From: Owenia fusiformis
Taxonomy: Eukaryota; Annelida; Polychaeta; Sabellida; Oweniidae
Assembly: GCA_903813345.2 (NCBI GenBank)
Contig: CAIIXF020000005.1
Coordinates: forward strand, 1,056,001-1,120,000
DNA length: 64,000 bases
Direction: 5' to 3'
Shown here: in pieces, positions 13,791-24,827 of the stretch
How positions within the stretch are numbered: the first letter of the stretch is position 1
Layout of the letters: each line of letters begins with the position of its first letter
Program-made: the position numbers and the translations under genes
Notes under the pieces: model-generated
What the model saw: only the letters and a program-made list of their open reading frames with translations
The model's database searches: none
Told to the model about the DNA's origin: nothing

Positions 13791-14640
13791 CCATCCCTCT
13801 ATAATGATATTTATGGTTTTATAGTGTGAAACTAAGATGTAAAACATAATTTAGATGGGTTTTAAGGAAGTTAAAGGTTTTAAACAAGTCCAAAATTTGA
13901 AAAATTGTAAATATAAGGTTTCAAATTTACGAATTCCAGGTATAGCCATGGCTGACCCCTATAGTTTCTAGATCCATCCCTCTATGATGATATTTATGGT
14001 TTTAAAGTGTGGAACTAAGATGTAAAACATAATTTAGATGGGTTTTAAGGAAGTTAAAGGTTTTAAACAAGTCCAAAATTTGAAAAATTGTAAATATAAG
14101 GTTTCAAATTTACGAATTCCAGGTATAGCCATGGCTGACCCCTATAGTTTCTAGATCCATCCCTCTATGATGATATTTATGGTTTTATAGTGTGGAACTA
14201 AGATGTAAAACATAATTTAGATGGGTTTTAAGGAAGTTAAAGGTTTTAAACAAGTCCAAAATTTGAAAAATTGTAAATATAAGGTTTCAAATTTACGAAT
14301 TCCAGGTATAACCATGGCTGACCCCTATAGGTTCTAGATCCATCCCTCTATGATGATATTTATGGTTTAATAGTGTGGAACTAAGATGTAAAACATAGTT
14401 TAGATGGGTTTTAAGGAAGTTAAAGGTTTTAAACAACTCCAAAATTTGAAAAGTTGTAAATATAAGGTTTCAAATTTACGAATTCCAGGTATAACCATGT
14501 CTGACCCCTATAGTTTCTAAATCCATCCCTCTTTGGTAATATTTATGGTTTTGTAGTGTGGAACTAAAGATGTACTGTCTAACTAAAGGTTATGTTGTAG
14601 AACATAATTTAGATGGGTTTTAAGGATGTTAACGATTTTA
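13791..14640. repeat. 183-bp minisatellite, left arm
   Basis: The anchor CCATCCCTCT recurs at 13791, 13974, 14157, 14340 and 14523, exactly 183 bp apart. The first units are nearly identical, and the last decays toward the palindrome core. Units are AT-rich with no open frame. Confidence 0.92.
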
Positions 14641-15106
14641 ACAAGTCCAAAATCATCCATACCTCTATGATGAAACATATATTTTTAGAGTATGAAACTA
14701 AGAAGTTAAACATACCGAAGATGAATTTTAAGGAAGTTTAAGAATTTTAACAAGTGCAGTGTTTGAAAAATTGAGAAATATCAGGTCTCAAAGGATCACG
14801 GAAAGTATCGCAACATATTTCAGACAGTCATATGTTAGATTTTGTCTGTTTCCTGAGGATTTAAGCAGGTGCATATGATAGGCCATTGCATTACCTACGG
14901 GAAAAGAACTCTTAGAGATGATAAAATAGTTTGGACTTTGAGACAGCGAAGGTGCAAACAATCCACCCACATGTTTTTTCGGAAATGTTGTCCTGATTTT
15001 CAAGCCCTTTTACCCCTGCTTTTTTCAATTTTTGTTGCATCGATATGTTGCGTTTTGAGACATAGTTAACCCAATAAAAAGGAATAATAAATTTCTTTTA
15101 AATAAA

Positions 15107-17040
15107 TATCTTGAATTGAATAAGCTCCTGGTGGATGAACAGAATGGGTTCCGACCTGAGCGTGGATGTCTTGACCAAGTGCACTCTCTGTATTCAATAA
15201 TTAACAATAGAAAGCTAGGAAAACAAAGTACATTTACATGTTATATCGACATGACCAAAGCGTTCTGTAGCGTAAACAGGGACTGTCTGTGGTACAAACT
15301 TAACAAAATTGGCATAAAAGGCAAGATATTTTCTGCTATTAGTTCCCTTTATCAAGATGTATCTTCTTCAGTTAGAATTAACAGCCATTTAACACCAATG
15401 TTCAGCATAGAGAAAGGATGTAAGGAGGGTTGCGTTTTGTCTCCGACCCTGTTCGCCATCTATATCAATGACTTGGCAACTGATGTGAAAAATCTAAACT
15501 GTGGTATCAAAATTGAGGGCATGGATGTATCTGTCCTCTTGTATGCAGATGACATTGTCTTGATTGCAGATTCCCCAACTAATCTACAACGTATGCTCAA
15601 TGTGGCTAATGAATGGTGCTACAAATGGCGCATTAGTATGAACCAGAGTAAAACTAAAGTGGTACATTATCGCCCACAGGCTTGCCCAAGATCAAATGTA
15701 GTATTCCATTGTGGGGCTATGAACATTGAGTATGCTGAAAGGTACAAGTACTTGGGAATATGGCTGCATGAAAATGTAGACACCAACATAACTGTCAAGG
15801 AACTAGCTAAATCAGCCAGCAGAGCTCTCGGGGTAATTACCAGTAAAGCCACGGCGATTGGAGGTATGGACTACGATGTATTTAACAAACTGTATGATAA
15901 CTTAGTCCAGCCCATAATTAATTACGGCTGTTCTATTGTGGGTCTGCATGAACGTAGACCCCTGAACAACATCCAAAACCGAGCTGGCAAGATGTTCCTG
16001 GGGGTGAGCCGAAAAACTAGCAATGAGGCAGTAAGGGGAGACCTAGGTTGGTCATCTCTCCTCGATAAGCAACATATTGAGTGTGCTAGACTTTACTTGA
16101 GGCTTCACAATATGGATAGAACCAGGACAAATCACAAAATACATTTATGGTCTACAAAGAGAAAGTCTAGCTGGGACTATAAAACACAGCAGTTATTAGT
16201 TAAAGGAGGAGTCCCAATAACAAATGGCACAAACATCTCAACCAAACTTGCTCTTAATACACTGAAACATTACCTGAATCAAAATGACACATTCCTAGCC
16301 AACATATGGGATGACAAAAATAATGAAGCAAATGGAAACAAACTTAGGACATTCCGTCAATTTAAATATGGTGTGGTGACTGAACAGTACTTAAAAAACA
16401 GAATGCCCAGACAACACAGGAGAATACTTGCTCAGTTCCGAACAGGAAGTCTCCACTTAAATATAGAGACAGGTAGATGGAACAATACACCGCTGCAAGA
16501 ACGAAAATGTATTCTCTGTGATAATGATTGTATTGAGGATGAGATACACTTTTTGACTCAATGTGAACATTATAAGGACATAAGGAAAGAGTTTTATGAC
16601 AATGTTAAAGTAACAGCCCCCCATATAAACATTAACTCAAATGATGGCCTGGGTACACTGATCAGTCTTATGCATGACAAAAACATCCAAAATTTATTGG
16701 CTTTAACTCTATTTAAAATGTGGCAAAAAAGGAAATTCAATATTGAGAGGGTCTGAAATGATCAAAACAACTGCTCAACAGATATTTATTCTAGTCAACT
16801 TAAAATGCTACTCTAAAAACATGCTGATATTATATTTGAACAGTGCAATAATTGTATATTATAGAATAGTATATTTATTTATTATTTAATGGACATTGTT
16901 CCAGATTGTAGAAGGACCTAAGTGTCTCATAAGCCGACACCGGCTGGTAGTGTTTTAGTTTACTTTGTATTTGACATTGTATGTATACTTTTAACACTAG
17001 TGACACTATAATAAAATATTTTAATAATAATAATAATAAT
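15107..17040 (+). mobile_element. 5'-truncated LINE (non-LTR retrotransposon)
   Basis: The boundaries come from comparison with the uninterrupted foldback at 41249-41969. The left junction follows AATAAA at 15101-15106. The right junction is a (TAA)n tail running into AATAAA at 17041-17046, so the likely target duplication is AATAAA, although it blurs into the tail. The endonuclease and first reverse-transcriptase motifs are missing, the usual result of incomplete target-primed reverse transcription. The remaining reading frame is intact, which suggests a recent insertion. Confidence 0.85.
15116..16756 (+). CDS. LINE reverse transcriptase, C-terminal part with zinc-finger-like tail (5'-truncated)
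   Basis: This is a 546-codon frame opening inside the reverse transcriptase domain. It begins with VDEQNGFRPERGCLDQV, then FTCYIDMTKAFCSVNRD (motif A with the first catalytic Asp), GCVLSPTLFAIYIND (motif B) and YADDIVLIAD (motif C, Tyr143-Asp146). After the thumb comes a long C-terminal region ending in a Cys-X2-Cys ... His-X4-Cys cluster (CILC ... HFLTQC), typical of CR1/Jockey/I-type LINE ORF2 proteins. Full-length ORF2 proteins also carry an N-terminal apurinic-type endonuclease, which is absent here. The frame is open upstream of the listed Met to the truncation point, so that Met is just the first internal one. The protein copies element RNA into DNA at a nicked target, but this copy could not do so. 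The clade was not assigned. Confidence 0.93.
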   Translation: MNKLLVDEQNGFRPERGCLDQVHSLYSIINNRKLGKQSTFTCYIDMTKAFCSVNRDCLWYKLNKIGIKGKIFSAISSLYQDVSSSVRINSHLTPMFSIEKGCKEGCVLSPTLFAIYINDLATDVKNLNCGIKIEGMDVSVLLYADDIVLIADSPTNLQRMLNVANEWCYKWRISMNQSKTKVVHYRPQACPRSNVVFHCGAMNIEYAERYKYLGIWLHENVDTNITVKELAKSASRALGVITSKATAIGGMDYDVFNKLYDNLVQPIINYGCSIVGLHERRPLNNIQNRAGKMFLGVSRKTSNEAVRGDLGWSSLLDKQHIECARLYLRLHNMDRTRTNHKIHLWSTKRKSSWDYKTQQLLVKGGVPITNGTNISTKLALNTLKHYLNQNDTFLANIWDDKNNEANGNKLRTFRQFKYGVVTEQYLKNRMPRQHRRILAQFRTGSLHLNIETGRWNNTPLQERKCILCDNDCIEDEIHFLTQCEHYKDIRKEFYDNVKVTAPHININSNDGLGTLISLMHDKNIQNLLALTLFKMWQKRKFNIERV

Positions 17041-17046
17041 AATAAA
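17027..17046. repeat. (TAA)n tail of the LINE
   Basis: Uninterrupted TAA repeats at the 3' end of the LINE, typical of I-like and several other LINE clades that end in short microsatellites instead of poly(A). Confidence 0.85.
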
Positions 17047-17225
17047 GCAGAAAACAATATTTTCCTGTTATTTTCCCATATTTGATATCTTTTAAACCCC
17101 TGATGGAATGCATTATTTCTTTAAAGGGGTTAACTGTGTATCAAAACACAACATATTGATGCATGTGGGTGGGTTGTTTGCACCCTGTCTCAAATAGAAA
17201 TTATTTTATCCTCTCTATGAGTGCT

Positions 17226-18795
17226 AACTGCTCTTAGGGGTATCGTATACAGTGTAGTAATTGATTGATTAAATGGATTATAACTAATTAATTATTATTT
17301 GATGATATTATGTGATATAGCATTTTTACTTTTTCACATCAACATGTTCGATGTAATGTTCTACATTGTCAAAATACATAAAGACATGGTTAATTAAAAG
17401 AAACATGATTTCTCGATATTTTGTTATGCCCATACCGTAATTAAGCAATGATCATCTCCTAATACAAAATATTATTATAAATTATCAAATTATAATCACT
17501 ACACTCCCAATAAAACATCAGACAACAGTAATTATTTGGGAAAATAAGGATCATACCCCGCTGGGCCTAGAAACTCCCATTAGTGCAATGAGATTAGGAA
17601 CTCCAGGATAAAAGGGTCTTGTCACACTAAAATCTTCATGTAGATCAAAAAAGTATATATGGTAATATATATGATCAATATGTTTCAAACAAACAGACAT
17701 TGTAGAAAATGTTTACATACTGACTTTGCAGATGACATTTTCTAGCAGTTGAAGAATTTTTTTACATTTATTGAAATGATAGTCATAAAATTAGAAAATC
17801 AGTGTCATTTGATGCAAATTACTGTAGTCCCACATGTTCTCCTGCTGAATGTAAAACAGAGGAGTGAATCAGCCTCTTCAAGAGTGGAATTTAACAGGGG
17901 ATTTCAGTTATCATTTTCACAGATATTTGAGTTCTCTCCAATAGTTCCACTTAAAACAATCTTGACATTTGGCACACTTTTAGAATGCTGCTTTATTAAA
18001 TTTCTTTGTAATCTTTGAAAATTTGTATTATATGACTTGGCCAAAAGGTATTCATATTTTTAGGTAATGGTGTAATTTCTTCTTTGGATTAAAGTTCAGT
18101 AGGGGAAGCATCCATTCTTCGCATTCTTTCAGAATCCTTTACCGATGGAGACTACTAGGAGTCTAATATGAAATCTATTCTTTGGGCTCATTTACTAGAT
18201 TTGATGGAGTAGTCAAATATAGCTTTCCAAAACTCTCCAAATTTCAACATATAAGTTAATCTTAATTTTCCTTTTGTCATAGCCATTGCATCGATCACGA
18301 ACGTTTTATCAATTTGTGGTATGGTTTCATCGATCTCCATTTCAAACCCCTTTTTAAGTTCTGATTTTACAGATAAGATAGATGATCATTGTCAAACGAA
18401 CTGTTTGTATCCATATAAGATCATAGTTTACTCACACATAGCTAGGCTACGTGTGTCCAATTCCAGCCAATTCAATACTCCATATAACTGCATTCCAATT
18501 TACTACTCTCATAAACCCAAGGTCAATTTTAGATTCAAGAGAAAGTAATGAAACCAATAAGCTGATCAATAACATTGACTAAAAATCTATAAATAGCATC
18601 ATAGGGAATAGCATGCCAAGTGCTTGTATTTGAATTTATGTGGATTACTCATTTGGTAGACACCTTTATCAAATCTTAAAGTGTTGTTGATTTTCAAGTT
18701 GTACAAGCAAAGTGTCATGGGTGCTTTCTTTAAAATTATTTAATGCACGTAGTACAGAAGTTCTAGTTCTTCATCTTGTATAAATGATATATCAA
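17226..18795. other. Core of the large palindrome, AT-rich, nothing recognised
   Basis: About 1.6 kb with scattered short frames (17749-18018, 18321-18548) that show no recognisable domain and no codon bias visible by eye. It may be remnants of older insertions or of the element's own interior. Confidence 0.4.
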
Positions 18796-19299
18796 CAGTG
18801 AAACCTGTATATTCAAACACCTGACTATTCTGAACACCTACCAATCATCCCAACACCTGACTAATCTGAACACCAACCAATCTGAACACTTTTCCCAGTT
18901 CAATTTTTCCTCCCATTGACTCCTATGTTTAAAAAAATTTAAATCTGAATACCTCTTACTTCAAACAGTGAACACTCATATTTGAAAAATTAACCTGTCT
19001 AACTTGAACTCTTTTTACCAAATATCACATATTTCTTACAAAATTGCTCAAATATTGTAAGTTTAACACTGAATTGTTATGATATCAAAACTTTTGATTT
19101 GGATTTTGGAATGCTATTAAGCTTTTTATGTGGTCAGTATAAATATTATTAATATTTTTCATTGAGAATGCATTCATATTTCTTCAAAATCCAGAACTTG
19201 TATTGTAGATGTAAAAACCTCAGAATTCAAACACTCCTAATTAGAATGCTTTTAGCTGGTCCAAATACCAGTAGCATTCAGATTAGAGAGATTTTACTG
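18796..19299. mobile_element. Pogo/mariner-like MITE
   Basis: Ends are CAGTGAAACCTGTATATTC on the left and ATTAGAGAGATTTTACTG on the right, followed by TA. The CAGTGAAACCT-type terminus is common in pogo/Tigger-like MITEs. The left TA is degraded. The interior holds several diverged AACACCTGACTAATCTGAAC-like repeats and no transposase. Confidence 0.6.
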
Positions 19300-19439
19300 T
19301 AGTTCACGACTTTTCACTCCATCTATATGCAGTAGACTAACTGCTGCAACAGGTTTATATTCTACGCCTGGTCTCTAAGCTATGATATCATAGTTGATAC
19401 CATTATGCTCATAACCTTCAATTATCAGGGCTCATTCAA

Positions 19440-20160
19440 GGCTGTACCTGAATAACGTGAATTTGAGACCAATTTTGAGATCAATTTTTCAAATTTTGCA
19501 CTTGTTTAAAACCTTGAACTTCCTTCAAACTCATCTTAGGTATCTTTTACATTTTAGTTAAATACTCTTAAAACTATATATTTCATCCCTGAGGTATAAA
19601 CCATAAGAGTCATCTTTGGCTATACCTGAAATTCATGAATTTGAAACCTAACATTTACAATTCTTCAAATTTCGGACTTGTTTAAAACCTTAAACTTCCT
19701 TAAAATTCATTTTAGATATGTTAAATCTAAGTTCCACACTCTAAAACTGTATATTTAATCATAGAGGTATGGATGTAAAAACCATAAGGGTTAGCCGTGG
19801 CTATACCTGAAATTCGTAAATTTAAAACCTTATATTCACAATTTTTTAAATTTTGGATTTGTTTAAAACCTTAAACTTTCTTAAAACCCATCTAAATTGT
19901 GTTTTACATATTAGTTCCACATGGCAAAACCATAAATATCATCATAGAGGGATGGATCTAGAAACTATAGGGGTCAGCCATGGCTATACCTGGAATATGT
20001 AAATTTGAAACCTTATATTTACAATTTTTCAAATTTTGGACTTGTTTAAAACCTTTAACTTCCTTAAAACCCATCTAAATTATGTTTTACATCTTAGTTC
20101 CACACTATAAAACCATAAATATCATTATAGAGGGATGGATCTAGAAACTATAGGGGTCAG
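19440..20160. repeat. 183-bp minisatellite, right arm (inverted relative to the left)
   Basis: Three to four units of the left-arm minisatellite in reverse orientation, marked by AGGGATGGATCTAGAAACTA near 19949 and 20131. Inner copies are more diverged than those near the arm's outer side, mirroring the left arm. Confidence 0.88.
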
Positions 20161-20707
20161 CTATAGTCATACACAAAATCCAACTGTCAAAAATGTCGAA
20201 TTTTTCGAAAAATCAACAATTTTTTTCTCAGCTCCTACCTTTTCAATGGCTTTGCATCTTTCAGGTTTACTAACCCTGCTATTGGGCACTTCCCATAAAT
20301 TTTTTCAACCTCTTGCAGTGTCTAATTGAAAAGTTAGGATCAAAATAGTAAGAAAATGAGTCACGAATTTGCCCCCTGGTGTACACACCTTGTACTAATA
20401 TTCAATTTCCTTAGGAGCAATAAGCATCAATTATACTGCAAATGATTCATATATATAATATCTATGTATGTCACTTACAAACATCAAAATATCTAAGGTT
20501 ATTTACTGTGAACAATTTTTTTTCCCGGGTGGGGTGTTTTTGGGGGGTGGGGGGCTAACTCCTAAAAAAAAAAAACTTCCTACCACTCTGTGAAGCTATC
20601 ACCTAGGTGGAAGTTTCATCCAAGACTCTCCCCTAACTGAAAATGCTGCCAAACCAACTATACACCATTTATTGAGAATTTTCCTCCTCGCCCCTTGAGT
20701 ATTATAC

Positions 20708-21285
20708 ATGTCCTAACTTTTGTATATTTTAGTTTGTTTTGTAGTTTAGCTATCATATCTGTGGCCTCTTATATTTTGATGCTTCTCTGCCATGTTATTT
20801 TCGAAAAAATTAACATGGCTGAAACTCCCTAAATTACAAAAGGCCAGAGCTTTACTGCACATTATATATAACTAGAGTCCATTTCACTGCTTCATTTCGT
20901 CAGTAGAACGGCAAAAATAAGAAATTGGGAGACCATTGTGCAATAATATATGGAAAAGTATATTCATAATGTACATGAATGACATTTGTATATTTCAGAT
21001 TTTTAGTTTTTTGTTCAATAAGCCTGTGCCGTCTTGTAATTTGAAGAATTTCCGCCATGTTAATCTTATTGAAAATAACATGGCAGAGAAACATCCAAAT
21101 ATAAGAGGCCACACACTTTATAAGCCAAACTAGAAGCAATCCAAGATATACAAATGTCATTCATGTACATTATGAATATACTTTTCCATATATTATTGCA
21201 CAATGGTCTCCCAATTTCTTATTTTTGCCGTTCTACTGACGAAATGAAGCAGTGAAATGGACTCTACATGTATATGAAATATACA
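20708..21285. mobile_element. Inverted-repeat element nested in the right arm of the palindrome
   Basis: Outer ends GTCCTAACTTTTGTATATTT and its reverse complement face each other. Inside, about 125 bp at 20873-21000 and 21145-21270 are near-perfect inverted copies, and a shorter pair flanks CCATGTTA. The left palindrome arm lacks this segment, so it is a later insertion. The paired frames at 20900-21160 and 20936-21133 are mirror translations of the hairpin. Confidence 0.75.
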
Positions 21286-21396
21286 AAAGTTAGGACAAGT
21301 ACATATGTTTCTATTTTTTATATAATGTTGCAATATAGTCATTTGATTGCTTATTTTTTAAATTCAAAATAGTTCCAAACATTTCAAATTTTACTG

Positions 21397-22383
21397 TAAT
21401 CTTTTCTGCATGGATTTCTATAGCCATGTATTTACATCGAAAATACATTTCGTACGATGTCTACAGTGCTCACCATAAATAAATGACATAAATTCTCTAC
21501 AGAGCTTTTGTTTTTCTGACGTAATTTCGGTCACGTGACACAGTTCAGTTTGTCTTATTTCGAAAGAGGTGTCATCTATTTAGAATATTTATTTTCATAT
21601 TGTCCAGTCTTATTTACAACCTGCCCTTATCTTTTTCGCTTGTAAAACCACGTAGTAATGTTGAAATTATGGAATAGATTCTCTGAGAGTGGGGACATGT
21701 CTTCATCTTTACCATCTTGCGTTTGACACCCCTCGTTTTGAGCGAGTCCAAGTAAACCGTACATCCGGGTGATTAGAAAAAGGACATTTTAAAAAAAAAT
21801 CAAGCGGCAAAAAAGATACAGTGGGGGACAAAAATAAAACTCAACGTTCACAAGTTGTCACAATGAGCTTATTTCCAAGTTTCGTGTCTCAAACTCTCCC
21901 AAGCGGTAGAAAAATAATTCCCGTTCACTAAAGTAGCACAATAAATGAATCCAAAGCTTCATACCTGCAAATAATGGATAAATCCCTACCAAATCGAATG
22001 AATGTTTTCATGAATCGCCATGTTTGTTATCCAAGGACGGTTAACTCCCAGAATGCAACATCAGTTAACCGTATTTACTCATGACAGGTTTCAAAATGTC
22101 GGAACAGCATTTTGAAAGCTGGCACGTGTCATGTTGCATTCTGGGAGCCAATCCTCCGTTCCGGCGCAATCGGGCGACAAAATCACCTCAACATTTGAAG
22201 AGTCGGTATAACATGTGAATATCCAATTCAACTTTTGAAGTTCTTATTTGTCATTAGGGACACAAATTCCACTATATTTGGACTGACTAAGACGGAGAAG
22301 ATAGAGCACTGAATACACTGAGGTAAGAATTTATTACATGTGCGACAGCATGTAATTTTCATAGCTTTTGCAATTCTTTATGA
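21397..22383. other. Unique spacer, possible promoter region
   Basis: GC content rises and CpG reappears between about 21520 and 22330. A paired ZNF143-type motif lies at 22043-22147. A consensus-like donor, CTGAGGTAAGAAT, follows at about 22317 on the plus strand, so an untranslated first exon is possible. No coding frame was recognised. Confidence 0.35.
22043..22147. promoter_or_regulatory. Inverted pair of ZNF143/Staf-like motifs
   Basis: CTCCCAGAATGCAACA at 22045-22060 is repeated as its exact reverse complement at 22132-22147. ACTCCCAGAATGC is the core recognised by ZNF143/Staf in many animal housekeeping and bidirectional promoters. It could mark the missing CCT7 promoter, which would read leftward. 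Alternatively the pair may be the ends of a small inverted-repeat element. Confidence 0.4.
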
Positions 22384-23861
22384 CACGCCTTACCATCGCG
22401 TAAGCAGGCGTCACCGTACAGCGTCAAAAAATAGCGGAGTACAGTTTTCTGTACGGTAACGCAAATTAACTGCTTTGAAGCAAAAACTATGACAAGGGTT
22501 TAAAAAAATTAATTTGATGAAAACTAATACGATTTCATGTGAAATAAAAACAGCATTCTCTTAGAAATGGTTTTAACTTTCTGATTATGATAAACGTTTT
22601 ACGAGCACTGTTCGGATTTTTTCTGAGTGAATCGGCCCACATAATCGACCAGAGTGAAAAAAGGTTGTTTTTCACATTTTGTTTGGTTATTATTTTCCCT
22701 ACCGTCTGAGAGTATGGATTATTTTTATGAGAATATGTATTTGTTACTTACACATTTTAGAACGGGCGAAGAATCAGCAAACAACCATTCATTATGTATA
22801 TTTAAAAAAGATCAAATTTGTACGGTGACGCACCAGCTGTACGGTGACGCTATGCTTTGATGAACTAAATGAGACTAAGATTGTATGAAATGGAAACTCT
22901 GGAGTATGATCATTTGTTCATATATAGTGCATGGGCGCTACAGTTCAACGATATCTTCCACAGCTTAATGGAAGCTTACTGGAAATGTATGATACGGTAA
23001 AGATCATGAAACCAAAAACTCTCTTGTTGCTATGTTATTGATGTTTTAAAACAAGGGATGTCACAAGTAAATCTCATCTTGCACGTGTGACTTTTTAGGA
23101 TGAAAGATGCAATATCTTGCATGGGGTAAAGATGACTGTGTAGGCTATCTTTGTTAGTCATATGAGAAAAGCCTGGTTTAGTTCAAATGATACCATTACG
23201 TCAACTTTCAAATAGTTAATTCCATGAAAACTAAAAATATCGAAATTAATACTTCCTGTCCGCCATCTTAAATGCGAAGGTGACGGCTGTAACCTTCGCT
23301 TGATACTTACCAGTGATAATGTACATGTAGATCTGACACTTCTTCTTCTTGTTCGAACAGTAAGCTTAGAGCACTTCATAAAATCTAAGGAAGCGTCACC
23401 GTACAGCTGATGCGTCACCGTACAGTTCTGATCTTTTTTAAATAAATACACTGAATGATTATTTGCCGAATATTCATCTGTTCTAAAATGTGTAGATAAC
23501 AAATACATATTCTCATAAAAATAATCCATACTCTCAGACCACAGGGAAAATAATAACCAAACGAAAAGTGAAAAAAACACCATTTTTCTCTCGAGTCGAT
23601 TATGTGGGCCGATCCAGTCAGAAAAAATCCGAGCAGTGCTCGAAAAACCTTTATCATAATTAGAAAGTTAAAACCATTCCTAAGAGAATGCTGTTTTTAT
23701 TACACCCGAAATCGTATTTATTTTCATCTAATTAATCTTTTTAAAACCCTCATTATAGTTTTTGCTTCAACTCAGTTAATTTTCGTCACCGTACAGAAAA
23801 CTGTACTACTGTATTTTTTGACGCAGTACGGTGACGCCTGCTTACGCGATGGTTAGGCGTG
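22384..23861. mobile_element. 1.48-kb foldback transposon with 5-bp target duplication
   Basis: Begins CACGCCTTACCATCGCG and ends with the near-perfect reverse complement. The arms are about 470 bp (22384-22853 and 23385-23861) around a unique 530-bp core. TATGA at 22379-22383 is repeated at 23862-23866, giving a clean 5-bp target duplication. The motif GTCACCGTACAG or its complement occurs twice near each outer end and twice at each inner arm edge. The frames at 22654-22860 and 23158-23583 are mirror readings of the arms. No transposase is present, so it is non-autonomous. Confidence 0.9.
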
Positions 23862-24827
23862 TATGATCCCCACTGTACTTCTGGTCAAACTGACGAAACT
23901 TATCAAAGAATCAATGAAAAGGTAAGTGGTATACATTAGGCGGATGCCAAAAATTAAACGTGGCGCCAATTTGAAACTTCAGAATGCTTTCTGTGATTAA
24001 AAATCACAAAATAATCGAGTAACTTTTTAGATATTTCTCAAACTTAGACATTATTGGAAAGCATGAAATCTCAAATCACCATGGTAGGGGGTTCAGGTCA
24101 TTTTGATGCTTCCATAGAACTCTCTTGTTAAAGTTATAATATTATAGAAGGAAAATTCAGGATCACAATGCTTTTTACATATTTAAAATCGGACTAATGG
24201 TTGCGAAGTTACAGTGGAAATTCATCTTGATGTTTCCTGAAAATCTCCGGACATCTGGGAGACAGTAAACTTTGAATAAGTCCAAATTTGAGAATTTCTA
24301 TAAAAATGCCTTCACTTCAGTGTGGAATATCTATGGTTTGAAGCTATAAAATCATTTTGTGACACCCAGAGTGTAAACTATTAGATATAACAAGTTGACT
24401 TGTTAAGGTTTCTCAATTTCATATGTCAAAGTCAAAGGAGGATTTGAGGTGGAAAATTAGTGTGACATGCAAAATTTCTGGCTGCCATCTTGGATAAGAA
24501 AATATACAGAAATTATATGCTTAGATTTACCAATTTTGTTTAAGGAGTACGGGTCATTGGTTTACTTCTATATAACTTGCAATAATGATAATATTGAAGA
24601 GGTGAAATTCAGGATTATAGTGCTCTTTGCAGATTTAAAATTGAACTAATGGTTGCAAAGTTATTGCAAAAATGAATCTTCATTGTTTTACAAGAGTATC
24701 CGGACATCTGGGAGAAAATAAGTCCAAAATATGAGGATTTTTAGAAAAAAATCTCTTCACTTCAATCGGGAATATCTATTGATGTCAGCTGTAAAATCAT
24801 TTTGTGACACCCAGAGTGTAAACTATT
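23862..24827. repeat. Tandem repeat of about 450 bp
   Basis: Two diverged units can be aligned: GGACATCTGGGAGA, TTTTGTGACACCCAGAGTG and GAGTGTAAACTATT recur about 450 bp apart (24371 and 24816 for the last). A third copy resumes at 26445 after the palindromic insertion. No gene is seen. Confidence 0.65.

Larger units (their letters stand above)
14815..17225. mobile_element. Foldback element copy A, interrupted by a LINE, right end lost
   Basis: Left part 14815-15106 and right part 17047-17225 match the intact foldback at 41249-41969: CAGTCATATGTTAGATTTTG at the left, GTGGGTGGGTTGTTTGCA in both halves. Copy A has lost about 60 bp within the right half and its right terminus. The LINE at 15107-17040 splits it. 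Confidence 0.8.
13132..21396. mobile_element. 8.3-kb TA-bounded composite palindromic element
   Basis: The ends are perfect inverted starts, CAGTAAAATTT on the left and AAATTTTACTG on the right, each flanked by TA. The left arm (13132 to about 14790) is matched in reverse by the right arm (about 19440 to 21396). Both arms have a G-rich block (13370-13410, 20530-20560) and a 183-bp minisatellite. The right arm is interrupted at about 20708-21285 by a second inverted-repeat insertion. The core (14800-19440) carries a foldback copy, a LINE, a small pogo-like MITE and unrecognised AT-rich DNA. No transposase of its own was recognised. The short open frames at 13565-13794 and 20135-20329 are the same repeat read on opposite strands and are not counted as genes. 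Confidence 0.75.

Noticed and set aside
15667-15852. Minus-strand 61-codon frame
   Set aside because: Antisense shadow of the LINE reverse transcriptase.
21966-22030. CCT7 first coding exon on the minus strand near two ATGs
   Set aside because: Available donors leave the wrong phase for joining to the exon at 12909, so the start exon is left unassigned.
22654-23583. Two related small proteins on opposite strands
   Set aside because: They are mirror translations of the two arms of one foldback element.
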